Origin: a virus
Reading direction: 5' to 3' (one strand)
Length of the DNA stretch: 47,377 bases
Virus record (IMG/VR): IMGVR_UViG_3300049846_000788
Location: 1-47,377 of that record
Of this stretch, positions 23,451 to 31,021 are shown piece after piece (the stretch's first letter is position 1; each line of letters starts with the position of its first letter). A program made the translations under genes and the position numbers. The notes under the pieces were generated by a model that saw only the letters and a program-made list of their open reading frames with translations, was not told the origin of the DNA and did not search any database.

Positions 23451-23657
23451 TTACTTTTTCCGAACGTCCAAATGAAATTCGAATAGTATGTGTATCTCCC
23501 GTCGAAAGAGAGAAATCATCTTACCAAATCTCATTTGGAATGTCTTTGGTTCTTCAGATTTCCTCCTCCGTTTTCTTAACAATAATTCCACACCCCGATT
23601 GATTTCGGGTTCAGAGTTATTTAGTTTCCTTTTTGCGTCTCCCTTTCCTTTTGTCAT
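23451..23657 (-). CDS. small basic protein, 68 aa
   Basis: A Lys/Arg-rich protein with ELLLRKRRRKSEEPKTFQMR and FRREIHILFEFHLDVRKK. The start is uncertain. ATG 23657 overlaps the upstream gene by 41 nt, and a GTG further in would avoid the overlap. The ordered C-terminus (hydrophobic alternation FEFHLDV) argues for a real protein, perhaps nucleic-acid binding. No family is recognised. Confidence 0.5.
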   Translation of the reverse strand: MTKGKGDAKRKLNNSEPEINRGVELLLRKRRRKSEEPKTFQMRFGKMISLFRREIHILFEFHLDVRKK

Positions 23658-23976
23658 GGTTATACTTCCAAGCATCTTCTAGGATGCCATACAAATAGTT
23701 TCTTATTTTTCGTGCTTCTGGTTTAGGGATGTGACCATAAGCTTCACGAAGTTGTTTATGAATCTCATCAGCACCTCCTTCAAGATAATCGTCGAGATCC
23801 ATCACTACATTACTAATGTTTGAAGCAGTAGAACTTTCAATAAACTCTTCAACTTCAAACTTCCGAACACCTTTTACTTTAAGGTAATCATAAAATTTCA
23901 GGACAAATTTTCCCTGAAATGCATAGTCAATTGCTTTTTCAACATCGTTATAAACTTCGTGAAAATTAGTTTCCAT
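23617..23976 (-). CDS. conserved-looking cyanophage protein, 119 aa
   Basis: A 119-aa protein with a helical N-terminal part (VYNDVEKAIDYAFQGKFVLK), EEFIESSTASNISNVVMDLD, and a basic end KRKGRRKKETK. The start shares one base with the glutaredoxin stop (TAATG), so it is translationally coupled to grx. No domain is recognised. Confidence 0.65.
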   Translation of the reverse strand: METNFHEVYNDVEKAIDYAFQGKFVLKFYDYLKVKGVRKFEVEEFIESSTASNISNVVMDLDDYLEGGADEIHKQLREAYGHIPKPEARKIRNYLYGILEDAWKYNHDKRKGRRKKETK

Positions 23977-24212
23977 TAAACTAAGTTTTGCTCCTTAAGG
24001 TACTGAACAGTATCGGTACAACCACCGATGTGTTGATCATTCACAATTACTTGAGGGAATGTAGAACCCTCTCCAAATTCTGCATAGAATTCTTCTTTAG
24101 TAAAATCAGTATTCAGTTTGTACACTACATGTTGCAGGTCTGCTAATTGTAGCACCTGCTGCACTTTTGTGCAATATGGGCAACCGTCTTTTGAATAAAC
24201 TGTAAACTTCAT
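23976..24212 (-). CDS. glutaredoxin
   Basis: A 78-aa class I glutaredoxin. MKFTVYSKDGCPYC has the C11-P-Y-C14 active site, then GSTFPQVIVNDQHIGGCTD has the cis-Pro and the GG-C-D glutathione-binding pattern. It probably supplies electrons to ribonucleotide reductase or repairs host thiols. The start at 24212 gives the normal length. The frame stays open upstream to an ATG at 24311. Confidence 0.9.
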   Translation of the reverse strand: MKFTVYSKDGCPYCTKVQQVLQLADLQHVVYKLNTDFTKEEFYAEFGEGSTFPQVIVNDQHIGGCTDTVQYLKEQNLV

Positions 24213-24312
24213 ATTATTTGTTAAGTTTTGAAAATTATTTAGTGAGTATAACTGAGGCCAAGTATCTCGGATAATCTCAGCAAGTTTATATGGTGTATCG
24301 GAACTGATCATT

Positions 24313-24334
24313 AAAAAAGGAGGGTTTCCCCTCC
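24313..24334 (-). terminator. rho-independent terminator after psbD
   Basis: The minus strand reads GGAGGG-GAAA-CCCTCC followed by six T, 7 nt after the psbD stop. Confidence 0.85.
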
Positions 24335-24341
24335 GAGTATA

Positions 24342-25403
24342 TCACAGAGCATTACCTCTCGGCAATACTTCCTCAGGGAACACAAAGTTCTCGTGAGGTT
24401 GATCTGTTGGTGCCATCCAAGCACGGAGACCTTCATTAAGAAGGATATTCTTCGTGTAGAACGTCTCAAACTCAGGATCCTCTGCCGCTCTAATCTCCTG
24501 ACTTACAAAATCGTAGGCACGAAGGTTAAGAGCGAGACCAATAATCCCAATAGAACTAGTCCAGAGACCCATAACGGGAACAAAAAGCATGAAAAAATGT
24601 AACCAACGCTTATTGGAAAAAGCAATTCCAAAAATCTGCGACCAGAAACGGTTTGCAGTAACCATCGAATAAGTTTCTTCCTCTTGAGTAGGTTCAAATG
24701 CTTTGAAAGTGTTTGCTTGATCACCATCTTCAAATAGTGTATTTTCAACTGTTGCTCCATGAATAGCACAGAGAAGTGCTCCACCCAGTATACCAGCAAC
24801 TCCCATCATATGGAACGGGTTCAGGGTCCAGTTGTGGAAACCCTGAAGGAACAGAAGGAACCTGAAGATAGCAGCAACACCAAAAGAAGGTGCGAAGAAC
24901 CAACTGGATTGTCCCAGAGGATACATCAGGAACACAGAAACAAATACGGCAATCGGACCAGAGAATGCAATTGCATTATAAGGACGGATACCTACAAGAC
25001 GTGCAATCTCAAACTGCCTAAGCATGAATCCTATAAGACTGAAGGCTCCGTGTAGTGCCACGAAAGTCCAGAGTCCCCCAAGTTGGATCCAACGGACGAA
25101 ATCTCCCTGAGCTTCAGGACCCCAAAGGAGTAGAAGGCTATGTCCGAGAGCATCAGCAGGAGTAGATACAGCAGCAGTAAGAAAGTTACACCCCTCCAGA
25201 TATGAACTCGCAATTCCATGGGTGTACCACGAAGTTGCGAAGGTGGTTCCTGTAAGCCACCCGCCAAGAGCGAGATAAGCAGTCGGGAATAGTAGTAAGC
25301 CAGACCAACCGACAAACACAAACCGATCACGCTTAAGCCAGTCATCGAGAACATCGAACCACCCCCTTTGTTGAATAGGTTGAGAAATTGTAGATGAAAC
25401 CAT
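24342..25403 (-). CDS. psbD: photosystem II D2 protein
   Basis: A full-length D2 of 353 aa with five transmembrane helices. It has [20 protein letters not shown] near the N-terminus, the His ligands in [20 protein letters not shown] and the C-terminal [15 protein letters not shown]. It pairs with D1 in the reaction centre and helps keep host photosynthesis running during infection. GGAGGA lies 5 nt before the ATG. It follows psbA after a terminator hairpin, so it is probably expressed by read-through. Confidence 0.97.
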   Translation of the reverse strand: MVSSTISQPIQQRGWFDVLDDWLKRDRFVFVGWSGLLLFPTAYLALGGWLTGTTFATSWYTHGIASSYLEGCNFLTAAVSTPADALGHSLLLLWGPEAQGDFVRWIQLGGLWTFVALHGAFSLIGFMLRQFEIARLVGIRPYNAIAFSGPIAVFVSVFLMYPLGQSSWFFAPSFGVAAIFRFLLFLQGFHNWTLNPFHMMGVAGILGGALLCAIHGATVENTLFEDGDQANTFKAFEPTQEEETYSMVTANRFWSQIFGIAFSNKRWLHFFMLFVPVMGLWTSSIGIIGLALNLRAYDFVSQEIRAAEDPEFETFYTKNILLNEGLRAWMAPTDQPHENFVFPEEVLPRGNAL

Positions 25404-25417
25404 TTATTCCTCCATAG

Positions 25418-25442
25418 AAAAGAAAAGGGGTCCGAAGACCCC
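25418..25442 (-). terminator. terminator hairpin between psbA and psbD
   Basis: The minus strand reads GGGGTC-TTCG-GACCCC then TTTTCTTTTC, a compact hairpin with a UUCG loop. No promoter is visible between it and psbD, so psbD may depend on partial read-through from psbA. Confidence 0.8.
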
Positions 25443-25462
25443 GTTGAAAAGTGGTAGTTAGA

Positions 25463-26542
25463 TCAACCGATTGCAGGAGCAGTGAGAGCAACAGGAGTTG
25501 ACTCAGCAGCAGCAAGGTCAAGAGGGAAGTTGTGAGCGTTACGCTCATGCATTACCTCCATTCCAAGTCCAGCACGGTTCAGAACATCTGCCCAGGTGTT
25601 GATCACTTTACCTTGTGAATCAACAATAGACTGGTTGAAGTTGAAACCGTTCAGGTTGAATGCCATGGTGCTAACTCCAAGAGCAGTAAACCAAATACCA
25701 ACGACAGGCCAAGCAGCCAAAAAGAAGTGTAGGCTACGACTGTTGTTAAAGGAAGCGTATTGGAAGATGAGTCGTCCGAAGTATCCGTGTGCGGCAACGA
25801 TGTTGTAGGTCTCTTCTTCTTGTCCGAACTTGTATCCATAGTTTTGTGATTCGTTTTCAGTAGTTTCACGAACGAGTGAAGACGTAACCAGACTTCCGTG
25901 CATAGCACTAAACAGAGAGCCACCAAATACCCCAGCAACCCCAAGCATGTGGAACGGATGCATAAGGATATTGTGTTCTGCTTGGAAGACGAGCATGTAG
26001 TTAAACGTGCCCGAGATTCCGAGAGGCATAGCATCAGAGAAGGAACCTTGACCGAAAGGATAAACAAGGAACACCGCAGAAGCAGCAGCAACAGGAGCGG
26101 AATAAGCAACACAGATCCAAGGACGCATACCAAGACGGTAAGAAAGTTCCCATTCACGACCCATGTAAGCATAGATACCAATCAGAAAGTGGAAGACGAC
26201 CAGTTGGAAAGGTCCTCCGTTATATAGCCACTCATCGAGAGAGGCAGCTTCCCAGATAGGATAGAAGTGCAGTCCAATTGCGTTGGACGAAGGGATAACA
26301 GCACCAGAAATGATGTTGTTTCCATACATGAGGGAACCAGCAACTGGTTCACGGATGCCATCGATGTCCACGGGTGGAGCAGCGATGAAAGCAACGATGA
26401 AACAGATGGTAGCAGCAAGCAGGGTAGGAATCATGAGAGTTCCAAACCAACCAACATACAGACGATTGTTAGTTGAAGTAACCCACTCGCAGAAATTGTC
26501 CCAAGTATTAAGTTGTTTTTGTTGTGAAAGTGTAGCAGTCAT
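25463..26542 (-). CDS. psbA: photosystem II D1 protein
   Basis: A 359-aa complete D1, uninterrupted by an intron. It starts [20 protein letters not shown] and ends with the processed tail [19 protein letters not shown]. The Mn-cluster and QB region [20 protein letters not shown] is intact. It replaces the fast-turnover host D1. The start is set by homology. An in-frame GTG 40 codons upstream is open but runs through the structured leader. It has its own promoter at 26709-26737. Confidence 0.97.
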   Translation of the reverse strand: MTATLSQQKQLNTWDNFCEWVTSTNNRLYVGWFGTLMIPTLLAATICFIVAFIAAPPVDIDGIREPVAGSLMYGNNIISGAVIPSSNAIGLHFYPIWEAASLDEWLYNGGPFQLVVFHFLIGIYAYMGREWELSYRLGMRPWICVAYSAPVAAASAVFLVYPFGQGSFSDAMPLGISGTFNYMLVFQAEHNILMHPFHMLGVAGVFGGSLFSAMHGSLVTSSLVRETTENESQNYGYKFGQEEETYNIVAAHGYFGRLIFQYASFNNSRSLHFFLAAWPVVGIWFTALGVSTMAFNLNGFNFNQSIVDSQGKVINTWADVLNRAGLGMEVMHERNAHNFPLDLAAAESTPVALTAPAIG

Positions 26543-26708
26543 TTGTAAGAGTGTTAGATAAGAGTTCGGGGGACGAACTGGTATCGTTATCTCCGCACCA
26601 CCCTCCAGTGCGGATATGAAAGACGTATTTACCCTCCCATAGGTCTTGGTTAACGGGAGCACAAGTGTTAAGAAAACCTTGATTTTCGTAACATTTGTTT
26701 ACCTATTT
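26543..26708 (-). promoter_or_regulatory. structured psbA 5' leader (PhotoRC-like candidate)
   Basis: The roughly 160-nt leader holds three hairpins: CTCCC/GGGAG (26659-26634), CCGCAC-TGGAGGGTG-GTGCGG (26613-26593, with a GGAGGG loop) and AGTTCG-TCCCC-CGAACT (26579-26563). There is no clear Shine-Dalgarno next to the ATG. Conserved RNAs upstream of psbA, named PhotoRC-I and PhotoRC-II, are known from cyanobacteria and cyanophages. Membership here is inferred from position and structure only. Confidence 0.5.
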
Positions 26709-26737
26709 ATCATATCACTGCTTTGAAACCCTGTCAA
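26709..26737 (-). promoter_or_regulatory. sigma70-type promoter of psbA
   Basis: TTGACA at 26737-26732, a 17-nt spacer and TATGAT at 26714-26709, directly after the stop of the secreted unknown gene. The predicted start is near 26702, giving a leader of about 160 nt. Confidence 0.8.
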
Positions 26738-26740
26738 TCC

Positions 26741-27748
26741 CTATGCCAAAGGAACCATGCTATACCCGGGACCAATATTTGGAACCATCATTTTCATATG
26801 TGGATCCCACCTCATATTCTTTTCTTGTCCACTGCCACCAGTTCCAGTTTGTCTCTTAGGTTGTCCTAGATTTTGTTTTGGGTCAGTGTCAGACACTTGA
26901 GCAATCTGCCCATAATCAATTGTCTGAACCCCTGGGGTAGTACCAGATTCTCCCGGAGGAACAGCACCACTTCCAGGAAAATTCTCTCCATACATTTGCT
27001 GCACGTATTCATCAGATGCTTCTAACATTTCCTTTATTTTCTCTTGCTTTTCCTCTGGAGTTAAATCACCACTACCTGTTCTAATAAATGATGTTGCCTC
27101 TGGACTATCAAGAGGAACAAAAACATTCATCGGTGTTCGTCTTTGGAATCTAATATCAGAAATTCTCCAATTTCCATACCCCGTAGTCTGTCCTTCAGAT
27201 CCAGAAGATATCCAAGCTATAGCTACACTTGGAATTCGATATTGATCAGGGATAGTAATTGTATATGTACCAGCAGATGATGGTATAGAATAAAAGGTTC
27301 CTTGATTAGATCCTACTGTAAAAAATCCAATTACTAATGATCCTGTTCCAGGACTTAAATCAAATACAACCGTATCATAATAGCTAGTATCATATATTAA
27401 ACCACCAGCAGCAGCAAAAGTGTCTGGATCATTTGAGTTAGGTCCAAAAGTTACATCATATTCATAAGTAGAAAGAGTTGTTTCTCCAGTAGCAGGTAAT
27501 GTAGTTGAAAATACATCACCTGTAGTCATGCCCTCAGAGATTTCTTCTCTCCAATTTGAATATAAAGGACTATTTTTGTACGTAAGTTCCTCTAAAAACT
27601 TTTTATTTTTTTCTTTTTGAATTTTTTTCTCTACAAGTTTTTGATGATGCTTTTGCTTAACATCATCCATATCAATATGTCTAAGAGCTCTCGAATATAC
27701 ATTCATAGGTAGTAGAGATATGAGTAATACATATAACAAATACTTCAT
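26741..27748 (-). CDS. secreted or exported protein of unknown function
   Basis: A 335-aa protein with a signal-peptide-like start MKYLLYVLLISLLPMNVYSR (cleavage perhaps near residue 19). A charged helix follows (QKHHQKLVEKKIQKEKNKKF). Residues 85-215 are beta-rich and Ser/Gly-rich (YDTVVFDLSPGTGSLVIGFF, GTYTITIPDQYRIPSVAIAW). The C-terminus is Pro/Gly-rich and disordered. It resembles a small extracellular beta-sandwich. A late promoter (27764-27774) precedes it, so it may be a virion or lysis-stage protein. No family is recognised. Confidence 0.65.
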   Translation of the reverse strand: MKYLLYVLLISLLPMNVYSRALRHIDMDDVKQKHHQKLVEKKIQKEKNKKFLEELTYKNSPLYSNWREEISEGMTTGDVFSTTLPATGETTLSTYEYDVTFGPNSNDPDTFAAAGGLIYDTSYYDTVVFDLSPGTGSLVIGFFTVGSNQGTFYSIPSSAGTYTITIPDQYRIPSVAIAWISSGSEGQTTGYGNWRISDIRFQRRTPMNVFVPLDSPEATSFIRTGSGDLTPEEKQEKIKEMLEASDEYVQQMYGENFPGSGAVPPGESGTTPGVQTIDYGQIAQVSDTDPKQNLGQPKRQTGTGGSGQEKNMRWDPHMKMMVPNIGPGYSMVPLA

Positions 27749-27763
27749 ATTGATAAACTTTTT

Positions 27764-27774
27764 ATTATTTATTT
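27764..27774 (-). promoter_or_regulatory. T4-type late promoter element
   Basis: The minus strand reads AAATAAATAAT, 16 nt before the secreted unknown gene. It is back to back with the plus-strand element at 27778. Confidence 0.5.
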
Positions 27775-27777
27775 TAT

Positions 27778-27786
27778 CATAAATAT
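27778..27786 (+). promoter_or_regulatory. T4-type late promoter element
   Basis: CATAAATAT on the plus strand, 19 nt before the 37-aa Lys-rich gene. Confidence 0.6.
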
Positions 27787-27804
27787 CTAAATATACCTAC
27801 CAAA

Positions 27805-27918
27805 ATGTCCAAGTCGCCAAATAAAGGTAAGAAGGGTTCTGCTGGTGGCAAGCAATCCAAACAAAATCAAGGTAATGCGACTGCGAAAAAAGCAAAGAAT
27901 GGTGGCAAGAAGAAGTGA
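27805..27918 (+). CDS. Lys/Gly-rich 37-aa protein
   Basis: A 37-residue, highly basic and disordered peptide that begins MSKSPNKGKKGSAGGKQSKQ and ends in GGKKK. It looks like a small nucleic-acid-binding or packaging peptide, though this is composition only. It starts a plus-strand unit of three small genes behind a late promoter; the next ATG is 3 nt after its stop. Confidence 0.6.
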   Translation: MSKSPNKGKKGSAGGKQSKQNQGNATAKKAKNGGKKK

Positions 27919-27921
27919 TAT

Positions 27922-28113
27922 ATGCCAAGAGAATGGAATACTCCAAAGCGTGAGCCTTGGAATGCTCCCATCCATAATATTTTAAAAGCAATCGATAATC
28001 ACACTCAAGAGTATTTCAAGAGTGGTGATTCGTGGCATCTTGAAAAAGCAGATATGTTAAGAAAATATCTTCACGAACTTAAGACTTGGATTCATAAGCA
28101 AGAGGGAAGATGA
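27922..28113 (+). CDS. hypothetical protein, 63 aa
   Basis: A 63-aa protein that begins MPREWNTPKREPWNAPIHNI, then a helical body rich in Lys and His (YFKSGDSWHLEKADMLRKYL). Its stop overlaps the next start (ATGA), so it is coupled to the membrane protein gene. No family is recognised. Confidence 0.65.
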   Translation: MPREWNTPKREPWNAPIHNILKAIDNHTQEYFKSGDSWHLEKADMLRKYLHELKTWIHKQEGR

Positions 28114-28370
28114 AAAATATCAGTTCATTCACAGCAATTAGATTAATTATTCTTGGATGGTCTGCTACTTTATTAACCCTCAACTACATGGATTACTTAA
28201 AAAAAATGGATGCTACTTTCATAGCATCCGTATTTACTTCTGCTTTAGCAACCTTTGGTGTTGATGCCGCAAATAAGAAATCAAAGACCAGCCTTGATAA
28301 ATCTGTAGATTGTGATACCTGCAGATCCAAGAGTAGCGAAGACAGCACCCAAACTACTAAAGAACTTTGA
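28110..28370 (+). CDS. small membrane protein, holin-like topology
   Basis: An 86-aa protein with two hydrophobic helices (about 8-30 and 34-53, FTAIRLIILGWSATLLTLNY and TFIASVFTSALATFGVD) and a hydrophilic, Cys- and Ser-rich tail. Size, topology and closeness to the lysis enzymes fit a holin, but no sequence motif proves it. Its last 90 nt overlap the 3' end of the convergent gene at 28281. Confidence 0.6.
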   Translation: MKNISSFTAIRLIILGWSATLLTLNYMDYLKKMDATFIASVFTSALATFGVDAANKKSKTSLDKSVDCDTCRSKSSEDSTQTTKEL

Positions 28371-29060
28371 TACTTGTTCTTCTAGAGATTCTTTTTCTAC
28401 GTGAAATAAATCTTTATTATCATAAATCCATTTCCACATAGGTATTCTCATATCTTTAGGAACTAGGGGATCAATCCAAGAACTTACTTCATTATTCCTA
28501 TCATCAACTAAAATTCCATTTCTATTATAAGTTCTAACTCTTTGAATGTTATACTCACCAGTATAATCTACTTTCTTATCAGCAATCTCATCAGTAACCC
28601 AAAAATCTACATCTGCCTGAACTCTCTCCCAGTGCGTTCTCATAAAGGTAATATCTAACTCAACATCACCATTCTCTGGTTTGTATGGATGAGAAACACC
28701 ATTAACGCAGACTTGTAGTTTGCCTGGATGTAGTTTATTTTTTGTAGGAAACTCGTGGCATATTATTGGTTTTTGAATAAACCAAGATGTTTTAGTCAAG
28801 ACAAGATAAGGAATGGCAATAGATAAAGTTATTGGTACTCCAAAAGCAAGTATTCTTTTTCTATGATTATTGATAAGTGATTGGGCAGCTTCACCAAGAT
28901 CTTTTGTTTTAGCAGCATGGATAACTAAAAGATTACGAAATGCTTGTAGTCTTTTACGAAATCCTAGGTCATAATCCGACTCTTCAGCAACAAGTATCAT
29001 CTTATCCAGCTTCTGTAACAAGATCACATGATCTGTGTTGTTACACTGCTCGGCGGGCAT
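28281..29060 (-). CDS. membrane-anchored protein of unknown function, 259 aa
   Basis: A 259-aa protein. The hydrophilic helical N-terminus (about 1-66) is followed by one transmembrane helix (RILAFGVPITLSIAIPYLVL, about 69-88), a predicted external domain of 130 residues (ELDITFMRTHWERVQADVDF) and a C-terminal amphipathic helix. The topology recalls T4 holin T (one TM and a large periplasmic domain), and it sits beside the lysis enzymes, but sequence likeness is not evident. A late promoter precedes it. Confidence 0.6.
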   Translation of the reverse strand: MPAEQCNNTDHVILLQKLDKMILVAEESDYDLGFRKRLQAFRNLLVIHAAKTKDLGEAAQSLINNHRKRILAFGVPITLSIAIPYLVLTKTSWFIQKPIICHEFPTKNKLHPGKLQVCVNGVSHPYKPENGDVELDITFMRTHWERVQADVDFWVTDEIADKKVDYTGEYNIQRVRTYNRNGILVDDRNNEVSSWIDPLVPKDMRIPMWKWIYDNKDLFHVEKESLEEQVSKFFSSLGAVFATLGSAGITIYRFIKAGL

Positions 29061-29082
29061 CTGTTTGACACTATACGATAAT

Positions 29083-29092
29083 ACTATTTATT
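29083..29092 (-). promoter_or_regulatory. T4-type late promoter element
   Basis: The minus strand reads AATAAATAGT, 23 nt before the membrane-anchored unknown. Confidence 0.55.
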
Positions 29093-29104
29093 GCTTGTAA
29101 CAAA

Positions 29105-29581
29105 TTATGAAGACCAAAGTTTACCTTCAGCACCTCTTCTTCTTAACAATCCAACCTCAACATTACTACCAGGATTACGATATAACTTTAAGGTTTCTGG
29201 GATTGCTTTCCAATTTTTTTGTTTAAGATTAGTTGTAATAGTGTTGAAGCCCCTACTACCGTAGAAGTTAGCACCGAGATTATAAGCAAAAGATAATAAT
29301 GCTCCACGTTGATTATCATTCATTTCATCCCAATAAGGTATCTTTTGAAGTGCTGGTAAAAACTTAGATTCAATATCAAAGATTAATAAATCATTTGCCT
29401 CTTCTTGAGTGATTGTTTCTTTCAGGTGAAAAGGTTGCCCATTTCTTTTACGGGTGGATCCCCAACCAATAGTAATTGGAAGTCCACCAGTTAGAGGATC
29501 AGGATAAGCAGTCAAGTGACAACCTTCAAACTGTTTGATTAGATCGACACCACACTGAGGAACCTGTGATGTCGTTTCTAC
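29105..29581 (-). CDS. GH24 (T4-type) lysozyme domain, read only after a -1 frameshift
   Basis: The open frame from G29581 encodes 22 linker residues (VETTSQVPQCGVDLIKQFEG, then CH) and a 136-residue GH24 muramidase. FEGCHLTAYPDPLTGG holds the catalytic Glu and, nine residues on, the Asp; PITIGWGST and NQRGALLSFAYNLGANFYGS follow the family. Between the upstream in-frame TGA and 29515 there is no ATG, GTG or TTG. The first start, TTG at 29515, would omit the catalytic Glu. The frame joins the C39-type gene exactly at its slippery A AAA AAG, so the product is probably a fusion of about 391 aa. Confidence 0.8.
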   Translation of the reverse strand, partial: VETTSQVPQCGVDLIKQFEGCHLTAYPDPLTGGLPITIGWGSTRKRNGQPFHLKETITQEEANDLLIFDIESKFLPALQKIPYWDEMNDNQRGALLSFAYNLGANFYGSRGFNTITTNLKQKNWKAIPETLKLYRNPGSNVEVGLLRRRGAEGKLWSS

Positions 29582-29587
29582 TTTTTT
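29545..29587 (-). promoter_or_regulatory. programmed -1 ribosomal frameshift signal
   Basis: Slippery heptamer A AAA AAG at 29587-29581 in zero frame (GTA AAA AAG), then the UAG stop and a 6-nt gap (TAGAAA). The stem CGACATCACA / TGTGGTGTCG follows (29574-29565 with 29554-29545; ten pairs, one of them G-U) around a 10-nt loop. Spacing and heptamer fit bacterial -1 frameshifting (dnaX-type). A G-rich stretch GGATGGGG lies 15 nt upstream. Confidence 0.8.
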
Positions 29588-30279
29588 ACATCAAAGATTC
29601 TACCCCATCCAGTTTTATCCTTACCTCTCTCCAACCAACGATAAGTAAGATCAGACTTTTTGTACACTGCACCTCTACCGTTAGTTACTGCTCCAGTGTA
29701 TCCATCATTCAGTGAACCATAAGGATCATTTACAACATAGTCTTCACCTTTCTTACCAATTACAACTACCATGTGTCCGCCTGTGGGACGAGATAAAGTC
29801 CCCCTATGAAGAATGCCAATAACAACAGGTCTTCCAGCGGCAAGCTCACGATCAAGATCAGCAAAAGAAAGATTGTAACTGAAGTGGGATTTAATACCGT
29901 AAGATTCCAGAACTTTTGTCTGAACTGTGTGGTCTGTTGAATCACCGATTGAAAATACTTTTTGAACATAGGCATCATCGCCCTTTGCTCCTTTGAGTGT
30001 GCCTGGTTTAAAATACTCTAAGCACATAGCACAAGAAGATGAATTACAGGTTCGATTTGCATCTCTGTAATTATCTGTCTGCGGATAGTATGGAACGTTA
30101 AGAACTCCAGGAACAACTGGATCTAATTTGGTTCTATAAATTTTTACCCAGTTTGCTGAGTCCTCAAGTAGATCTTCGCACTTACCTGCCAAATCAACCT
30201 CAAGTTGTTCTACTGCTGCCACATGCTTGGGGTTTTTTTCGTCGTAGTGCTTAAAGAAATTGTGAAGATCTACTCTCAT
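29578..30279 (-). CDS. C39-type papain-fold peptidase, N-terminal half of a frameshift-fused lysin
   Basis: A 233-aa protein of the Peptidase_C39-like type. VLNVPYYPQTDNY precedes the candidate nucleophile C78 in TCNSSSCAMCLEYF. GRPVVIGILHRG follows, then GGHMVVVIG with H169 and YVVNDPYGS with N184/D185. The enzyme would cut peptide bonds in the wall. It ends RIFDVKK-stop at a slippery site and continues into the lysozyme by -1 frameshift. A late promoter lies at 30301-30310, and AGGA precedes the ATG. Confidence 0.75.
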   Translation of the reverse strand: MRVDLHNFFKHYDEKNPKHVAAVEQLEVDLAGKCEDLLEDSANWVKIYRTKLDPVVPGVLNVPYYPQTDNYRDANRTCNSSSCAMCLEYFKPGTLKGAKGDDAYVQKVFSIGDSTDHTVQTKVLESYGIKSHFSYNLSFADLDRELAAGRPVVIGILHRGTLSRPTGGHMVVVIGKKGEDYVVNDPYGSLNDGYTGAVTNGRGAVYKKSDLTYRWLERGKDKTGWGRIFDVKK

Positions 30280-30300
30280 CGTTCCTATTCATTCGATAAT

Positions 30301-30310
30301 ATATTTATTA
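30301..30310 (-). promoter_or_regulatory. T4-type late promoter element
   Basis: The minus strand reads TAATAAATAT, just after the peroxiredoxin terminator and 22 nt before the peptidase-lysozyme gene, consistent with lysin expression late in infection. Confidence 0.65.
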
Positions 30311-30333
30311 AAAAAGGAGGGTTACCCCTCCTT
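30309..30333 (-). terminator. rho-independent terminator after peroxiredoxin
   Basis: The minus strand reads AAGGAGGG-GTAA-CCCTCCTT followed by T residues. It closes the hli-petF-hli-prx operon. Confidence 0.85.
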
Positions 30334-30336
30334 TAC

Positions 30337-30864
30337 TCAAACAGTTGCTGTTTCTCGAACTGTGGATTTTACATATTCGAGAACCACTTCTGGAGTAGTC
30401 GTCTCGTAAGGGTCGGTGTCTGCGTTGTCCCGTTGCCCTGCCTCAACGAATAGTTTTTCGATGACTCCGTTATCCACGACCATAGCATAACGCCAAGACC
30501 GATCACCGAAACCAAGGTTGGACTTATTGACAAGCATTCCCATAGAACGGGTGAAATATGCATTACCGTCAGGGATAAGTTTTACGTTCTTAATGTTCTG
30601 GTCTTGTGCCCAGGCATTCATTACAAACCCATCATTAACAGAGATGCAGTAAATATCGTCGATGCCACTACCAATAAAGTCGTCAAATTTCTCTTCGAAT
30701 CCAGGAAGCTGATAGGCACTGCAAGTAGGAGTGAAAGCACCAGGCAGGCTAAACAGGACCACACGCTTTCCATCGAAAAGTTCTGAAGTAGTACGGGTTA
30801 CAAACTCACCATTCTCACGAAATACAAATTGTACTTGTGGAACTTGATATTGTTCTTTACGCAT
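30337..30864 (-). CDS. peroxiredoxin (Prx5-like)
   Basis: A 175-aa thiol peroxidase of the Prx5 type. VVLFSLPGAFTPTCSAYQLP has the peroxidatic C48, followed by ISVNDGFVMNAWAQDQ, and the C-terminus keeps family length. It would detoxify H2O2 and lipid peroxides from light stress. The ATG at 30864 is chosen because GGAGG lies 6 nt upstream; longer in-frame starts run into the hli gene. It is the last gene of the redox operon. Confidence 0.88.
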   Translation of the reverse strand: MRKEQYQVPQVQFVFRENGEFVTRTTSELFDGKRVVLFSLPGAFTPTCSAYQLPGFEEKFDDFIGSGIDDIYCISVNDGFVMNAWAQDQNIKNVKLIPDGNAYFTRSMGMLVNKSNLGFGDRSWRYAMVVDNGVIEKLFVEAGQRDNADTDPYETTTPEVVLEYVKSTVRETATV

Positions 30865-30913
30865 TTTAACCTCCATAGTATTTTCTTTTTTCTTAAAAAT
30901 ATTAAACATTAAT

Positions 30914-31021
30914 TCACCAAATACCAGGAATAATTTGACCAGTAAGGGCATAAGACCCCATAGCAGCAACGATGCCGATCATCGCTGCCCATCCATTAAT
31001 ACGTTCTGCACGTTCGTTCAT
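30914..31021 (-). CDS. hli: high-light-inducible protein, minimal 35 aa
   Basis: A 35-residue single-helix HLIP with NERAERINGWAAMIGIVAAM and SYALTGQIIPGIW. It has the chlorophyll-binding ExxNGxxAMxG-type core with RING in place of NGR. It would dissipate excess light energy at thylakoid membranes. The ATG shares a base with the upstream stop (TAATG). Confidence 0.9.
   Translation of the reverse strand: MNERAERINGWAAMIGIVAAMGSYALTGQIIPGIW

Noticed and set aside
25463-26542. Self-splicing intron in psbA, as in some Synechococcus phages
   Set aside because: The D1 reading frame is continuous over 359 codons.
25463-26662. D1 with a 40-residue N-terminal extension from GTG 26662
   Set aside because: D1 starts at [10 protein letters not shown] in all relatives I know; the extension runs through the hairpin-rich leader and has no ribosome site.
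29105-29515. Stand-alone lysozyme starting at TTG 29515
   Set aside because: It would lack the catalytic Glu and the first helix, and there is no Shine-Dalgarno; the -1 frame joins the upstream gene cleanly.
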